DNA of 64,000 nt. Origin: Erodium maritimum (taxonomy: Eukaryota > Streptophyta > Magnoliopsida > Geraniales > Geraniaceae). The stretch covers positions 16,363,515-16,427,514 of the forward strand of contig OY997591.1 in assembly GCA_963921825.1 (NCBI GenBank), written 5' to 3'. Positions 58,820 to 64,000 of the stretch are shown piece after piece; position 1 is the first letter of the stretch; every line of letters begins with the position of its first letter. The translations under genes were made by a program, and so were the position numbers. Under the pieces are notes generated by a model. That model did no database searches. It was not told the origin of the DNA and saw nothing but the letters and a program-made list of their open reading frames with translations.

Positions 58820-60556
58820 TGGGTCTCTTGGTAGGGTTGGAGAGTTACAACTCGCATCAGAATAATAATAATTAAAAAAAGACCATGCCTTAGAACTACT
58901 AGTAAAGAATGGAAATTTATAAGAAAAAATTTCAGCTCAAGGTTTCCTTACCAATTTTTTTAAGAACACAATGTAGAGATGAATAACACCAAGGAAGATG
59001 AATGGCTCGAGTCTATAAGACGCCTAAGTATCCTCTAAGGAATCAAAACCACGTAGTTCTTGGTTTAGAACTCAAGAACACAACCACAAATGGAGCTCTA
59101 GAGGGTTTCGACCAAGAAGGAGAAGAAGAGAAGAGTTGCTTAATTTTTTTTCAACTCTCTTACTTCGTATGCATGAGAGTGATGACTAATGGCCTTGCAT
59201 GTGGAGTTAAATGGTGTTTATCACCTCACTAATCTCCCATCACAAGCCAAGTGTCATAGATGATTAGGATAGTGGAATTGTTTAATCAATCAGTCTAGTT
59301 AGTTAGTGGAAATGAGGTCCTACTTGGTTACTAACTAACCAACCTAATTAAATTAGTTTGATTCATCTAGTCAAGACCTAACTAGATAATCCCTTGGGCC
59401 CTTGAAGAGTTGGGTCGTTCATGGGCCTCGTGGGTGGGGCCCACAACCAGAGCCCATCGAGGTCCCACGACGCTCAAAATGTCTCCAACGCCTTCTATTT
59501 CATATATGTCCAACATCATCCAATGAGATCGATACCAAGACCCCGAGCCTTGTCTCAATCTCTAATTGTTTAATCACATACGGCTTATGACCCAAAACAC
59601 AGTTTTGGTCATGTCATGTGCCAACTTCTCGTTTGGCCCTTGCTCTATTAGTGTGTAAATGAGTTTAATCTTCTAGTGTTGACCCGTAGGTTTATGCATG
59701 TTGGTAGATCAACGTAAATTCCCAATTTACTTTATCCTACCCTAGTCGCAACCAATGATACTTAGCATAGCCTAAAACTGCATAACGAATCGACCCTATG
59801 TTGATTCTAACCTTTTCGTCGTCCTTGTCATTTTCCTTTTATCTCCGATATCCTGATTGAGATAAGGCGTAGAGTCGTCATCCTTATTATTCTCAATCAA
59901 TGTTCCTTGATGTGTGAGATGACTGAATATATGATACCCCGTATCATGTGCATGACCATCCTTTTCCTTCAGTCACTCTCGATCAAGCGGTCGTGAATCG
60001 ATATCTTTTCCATATCGTAGTATGATGGATAAATCCCTTATTTTTCTCTTCTATCACTTATGTGGTCATTCCCTAAGCCAATTATGGCCGTTATGAAAGC
60101 CCAGTCACGATACAACGTTAGACTCAGGTCAAACTTCGTTGTTATTGCATAGTAACCATAGAGACTCCTCAGTATAATGATACATGACAAGATACGACTC
60201 TAAATATGTTCATGACTTAATTTATGGAACATATTCAGGTCGGGTCGTCCAATATCATGTCCCACATGATATCTATGATCAGACTCCAGAACCATTTTCC
60301 AATGGCTAATAGAACGTAAGCCATCAAGAGTCATCTTTCATACTAGTCGCTTTTAGTGAATACTGTTGACTAGGGATCTCATCGAGTGTGATCCATCTCG
60401 ATCTATGATTCTATTCGCCAGGTGGGCATAGATCGGGAACAAAAACGATATATTACTCCAACACTTAAGTAATATGAAAGCCGCTTTATTATATTTCCAA
60501 CAATGATATTTACATTTGGATATTTTACGATTGGACTACGGGCACTAAGGCTAACA
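58820..60556 (-). mobile_element. TGTTAG-type LTR, second copy, 1737 bp
   Basis: On the minus strand it starts TGTTAGCC and ends GAGACCCA, matching 34147-34839 plus 49325-50300 throughout. CAAT directly abuts both ends (58816-58819 and 60557-60560), a possible 4-bp TSD. No internal region is attached, so it is probably a solo LTR inserted in the retroelement ORF. Confidence 0.6.
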
Positions 60557-60599
60557 CAATCTTTCATATGTCAGACTAACCCTTACCAGACTCGGGTAT

Positions 60600-61085
60600 T
60601 ACCATAAACGCATGATCATGGTACATCAAAGGGGTCGATGAATATCCATCCAGAACCGGACTCTCACCGTCCTACCCCAATAGAGGCCTCATTGAGCACA
60701 TGGGGTTTCCACTTGCTCGCCCAGTGTAGAACCTATAATCTCCCTGGTCGCCCTTGTTCTAAAGAGGGGGGTAACCCTTAACATGCACCCAAAGCTGAAG
60801 TCGGTCCAGATGTGGGAGGCCTCGATTCAAAGGGTAAGTGATCTCCCCTAGAAGTAGTGCATGGTCGTGGAAGCACCACGACTCATAATGACGAACCCAG
60901 GCCCAAGCCTTCAGGGACACGAAATAGAATGCGAACATGTTGGGATCGAGATCCTTGACCATCATGCCCACACCGGCACGGCCTCATTCACGCGTGATGA
61001 CGGAGAGCATACCTTATTTCTGAGGTGGGTTAGGAGATGCCAGACGGCCCACCATACCAAAGCGGAGCCGCTCAACACTTGAGGA
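60600..61085 (-). pseudogene. Retroelement ORF with DUF4283-like domain, broken
   Basis: Minus-strand frames give MVKDLDPNMFAFYFVS, then SWCFHDHALLL, then LQLWVHVKGYPP and, after a frame change, GRTVRVRFWMDIHRPL. This order (F-x-F-x-F, W-x-F-x-x-H-x-L, W-V-x-V-x-G-x-P, GRxxRVRVxxD) is the DUF4283 plus zinc-knuckle-4 pattern found in LINE ORF1 and related retroelement proteins. Stops and frameshifts make it inactive. Its 5' part is cut off by the LTR beginning at 61093. Confidence 0.6.
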
Positions 61086-61092
61086 TCTGGTG

Positions 61093-64000
61093 TGTCACGC
61101 CCCAATTTCAGTAAACCGAACTCGGGACGCGAACATTTAAAATCATAAAACAATTGAAACCTGTTTTGAATAAACACTTTAAAATTACCATTTAGTTAAT
61201 CAAAATAATATTTACAACTCAAAATAAGTCCCAACAAGTGGACAAAACAAGGTATCCGTCACTAGACTCAAAAGTAAAACCCAGAATCCCGCTCCTAGCT
61301 CTTCAAGCTTTAGAAGCTCACCTAGTCCAACCTGCGACCGGTACCTGTAGGAAAAGCAGTTAGGGGTGAGCGTTCGCTCACCACCACGGATAACAGACTG
61401 ACTACGGTATACTTAGCAGACAATGCCGATAACACCAAAACCAAACCCAACACCGGGAATACAATCCCCAAACTCAAGTACACAACTGACACACAACCCG
61501 TTACCTTCCTCAACAGACTCAACACTCGGACTCGTAATGTAAACCCGACACAACTATCGACGACCTCCTCCAAGGACATGACAGAAAGCTACGCAACACC
61601 AAACAAGATCACAAAGGATCGCACACCAAATAAGATCACAAAGGATCGCAAACCAGCTGCTCAGTAACCTCCCTCACGCCCTTTACCGATCTCATCAGGT
61701 CAGGCGGTCGACCTGTCGCATTTCCTCGACACAAAGTCGGATCAGGCTGTCGACCTATCATACTCACAACCCCGAACCACACACGCGCGGCCAGGACCCC
61801 TTTACTGACGGGCGGGCCCCCTACCCCGTCTGAACATGCAGACGCGTGTGATCGAGGACCCCCGTTTCATGAAGCGGTCCCACAACCTCAGGTAACCACA
61901 ATCACAATCACAAACAAAGTTCAACAAACAGCAACAACACAAGTTCAGCACTCCACATGCACTCATGGCCACCCAAGACACCAACCGTAAAACACGGACT
62001 CAACAACCCCACAGGCACTCAAGGCCTCCCAAGATACACCAACAGTAACTCACGAGCTCAACAACCCCACGGGCACTCACGACCACTCAAAACCACCAAC
62101 AATAACTCACGGGCTCAACAACCCCACGGGCACTCACGGCCACTCAAAACCACCAACAGTAACTCACGGGCTCAACAACCCCACGGGCACTCACGGCCTC
62201 CCAAGACACACCAACAGTAACTCACGGGCTCAACAACCCCACATGCACTCACGGCCTCCCAAGACACACCGACAGTAACTCACGGGCTCAACAACCCCAC
62301 ATGCACTCACGGCCTCCCAAGACACACCAACAGTAAAGACACGGGTTCAACAACCCCACGGGCACTCATGGCCACCCAAGACACACCAACAGTAAAGACA
62401 CGGGTTCAACAACCCCGCGGGCACTCATGGCCACCCAAGACACCAACAGTAAACCACGAGCTCTCATGGCCACCCAAGACACAACAGTAAAACACGAGCT
62501 TTCATGGCCACCCAAGACACAAAATACACAAACAACCTCCGGCATAACCAATGCCTCCAACAGTCCTAATATCAACAGTTTCACAATCAACCTCCGGGCA
62601 TGGTCATATGCCTCCAGTACTCCTAATATCGATAAGTTCACAATCAACCTCCGGGCATGGTCATATGCCTTCAGTAATTCTAACATCGCTAAGTTCTCTG
62701 CTCCTACGACACTACTAAGTGTCACATGCATTCCCAATAATTGCTACGCTCTTGTATCATGCTTTTCTAATATTCGATGACCTAAATAACCCACGACACC
62801 CCGGTGTCACATGCAATTCTACAGTTAACTTTCCCTAGTCAGGGCCGAGATCCGGCTACTTTTCCCTACCTCGAGTAAGTCTCCAAAAGTGCTCAAATAA
62901 GCCCTGGCGTGATTCCAGTCACTCGCCTAGCTTTCCTTTCCCTCGGTCTGCAGCACGATCTAAAAGAACACAGTTTTTAATGCACTTTTAAACTAGTAAG
63001 AAATAAACCGAAATTCAATAAACTTAACGCCCAAACGTAACCCCGACAATGTCGATCACTCCCAAACTTCCCAATTACTCGACATTGTCGATAAAAGACC
63101 CGTAAAGGCCCGATTCGCCCGACATGGCGAATCTGCCCGGGTTTGGTAAATGCCCTTCCGGGGCTCCAAAAATTCCCGTCTTCGTTTCTACGGTCTTAGA
63201 ATAATTCAAGGATCCCAATGCACTTGACGAGATCGAATTCTGACTTCCGAGTCGATTAATTAACGTTTAAAGTTTCTAAAACCCATTAATTACAACCTTT
63301 CCAATTTAATTCCAAATTTCGATTCGGTTAAGGATAAATGGTCTGGGGAACGTTTTAAACCTCCCGAACACTAAACCCGATCACCCGAGCATGTGGGCCC
63401 CACCCGGCCCACTTGGCCGTGGGCCCTAGGGTTTCAATGGGGCTCGGCCACCATGGTGGTGGCCGGCCCTAGCTCCGGCCAGCCACCTCCTATGGTGGCC
63501 GGCCACCCCCTATGGTGGCCGGAGCTCCTCCCGAGCTCCCGGTCGCCGGAAAACGTGCAACCTCACCTCCAACCACCTCCAAAACGTCTCTAACAAACCC
63601 CCAACCTTACTACAACCTTAACTCATAGTTTCACCCAAACCCTAGCTTTCAAAAGTTAACAAAACGACGATCGGTTTAGGTCTTACCAACGAGGAAGACG
63701 AGGGGAAGATGATTGCTCCTTGTCTTGAGACGATCCAAGGGTTCGATATTATCCAAACCCTAACTCTTCCTCCTTCTCTCTTCTTCTCCTTCTCCTTCTC
63801 TCTCTAAACTCTCTCTTCTCTTTTCTATTTCTTTTTCTCTTTTTTTTTCTTTTTGATTAGTGTTGGCCGAACCCCCTATAACCCCCCACCACTCATTTTC
63901 CCCCCAAAACTAACACCACCACGTGTTGGACAAGTGGCAAGGTGGGTCCCACACCTTTTGGGAAAATATCAAGTAGATTCGCGAAAATCGGACGTTTCGT
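61093..64000 (-). mobile_element. LTR of family A, copy 4, runs off the window
   Basis: On the minus strand this ends GGGGCGTGACA at 61093 and is closely related to copy 1 (19078-22069): same minisatellite, same palindrome ggtgagcgttcgctcacc (61364-61381), same AGGTAGGGAAA (minus, about 62870-62880) and same ggccggccacc block (63450-63530). The left flank is TGGTG (61088-61092). The LTR start lies just beyond 64000, so solo or full-length status cannot be told. Confidence 0.88.
61930..62520. repeat. Minisatellite in LTR family A copy 4
   Basis: About eleven units built from cacgggctcaacaaccccac, ggcactcacggc and caagacacaccaacagtaac. It is the reverse-strand equivalent of the array at 20776-21166, with more copies here. 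Confidence 0.9.

Overview
The window is nuclear DNA from a flowering plant, most likely a eudicot. It has intron-containing genes with GT-AG splice sites, a complete COP1 gene with 13 coding exons, Mutator-like elements, and plant-type Ty3/gypsy LTRs. Three cellular genes are supported: a small secreted-peptide candidate (9719-10003, +), COP1 (10899-18183, -) and a five-finger CCCH zinc-finger gene (52254-56557, +). Almost everything else is transposon-derived. Nesting is deep, and most elements can be bounded to the base by target-site duplications (TSDs).

Region by region. 1-5.65 kb: AT-rich sequence with a direct-repeat pair, then a LINE-like retroposon split by a 2.8-kb solo LTR (TSD GCGTT). 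6.69-9.29 kb: a minus-strand retroposon with a perfect 16-bp TSD, containing a second retroposon with a 13-bp TSD. 9.6-10.1 kb: the secreted-peptide gene with TATA box and poly(A) signal. 10.9-18.2 kb: COP1, with a MITE in its seventh intron. 18.73-30.28 kb: a Mutator-like element (MULE) with about 245-bp terminal inverted repeats and a 9-bp TSD. It carries two convergent genes, a GRF-type zinc-finger gene from the left TIR and a decayed MURA-type transposase from the right TIR, and is broken by two solo LTRs. 30.3-34.1 kb: decayed repeats. 34.1-50.3 kb: a three-level nest in which a 1.7-kb TGTTAG-type LTR contains a 14.48-kb Tekay/Del-like LTR retrotransposon (TSD CCTTA), which contains a 2.9-kb solo LTR. 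50.3-52.0 kb: decayed sequence and the promoter side of the CCCH gene. 52.25-56.56 kb: the CCCH gene with a MITE in intron 5. 57.65-58.03 kb: a MITE whose ends resemble those of the MULE. 58.1-61.1 kb: a degenerate retroelement ORF with a DUF4283-like domain, split by a second TGTTAG LTR. 61.09 kb to the end: another large LTR running off the window.

COP1 is the RING/coiled-coil/WD40 E3 ligase of light signalling. The CCCH protein is a predicted RNA- or DNA-binding factor. Nothing links them in one pathway. The most interesting material is the two-gene MULE with a GRF-finger partner gene, its apparent MITE relative 27 kb away, the pol-less LTR element with four zinc knuckles, and an intron-like signature (donor, tandem repeats, palindrome, acceptor) shared by the large LTR families.
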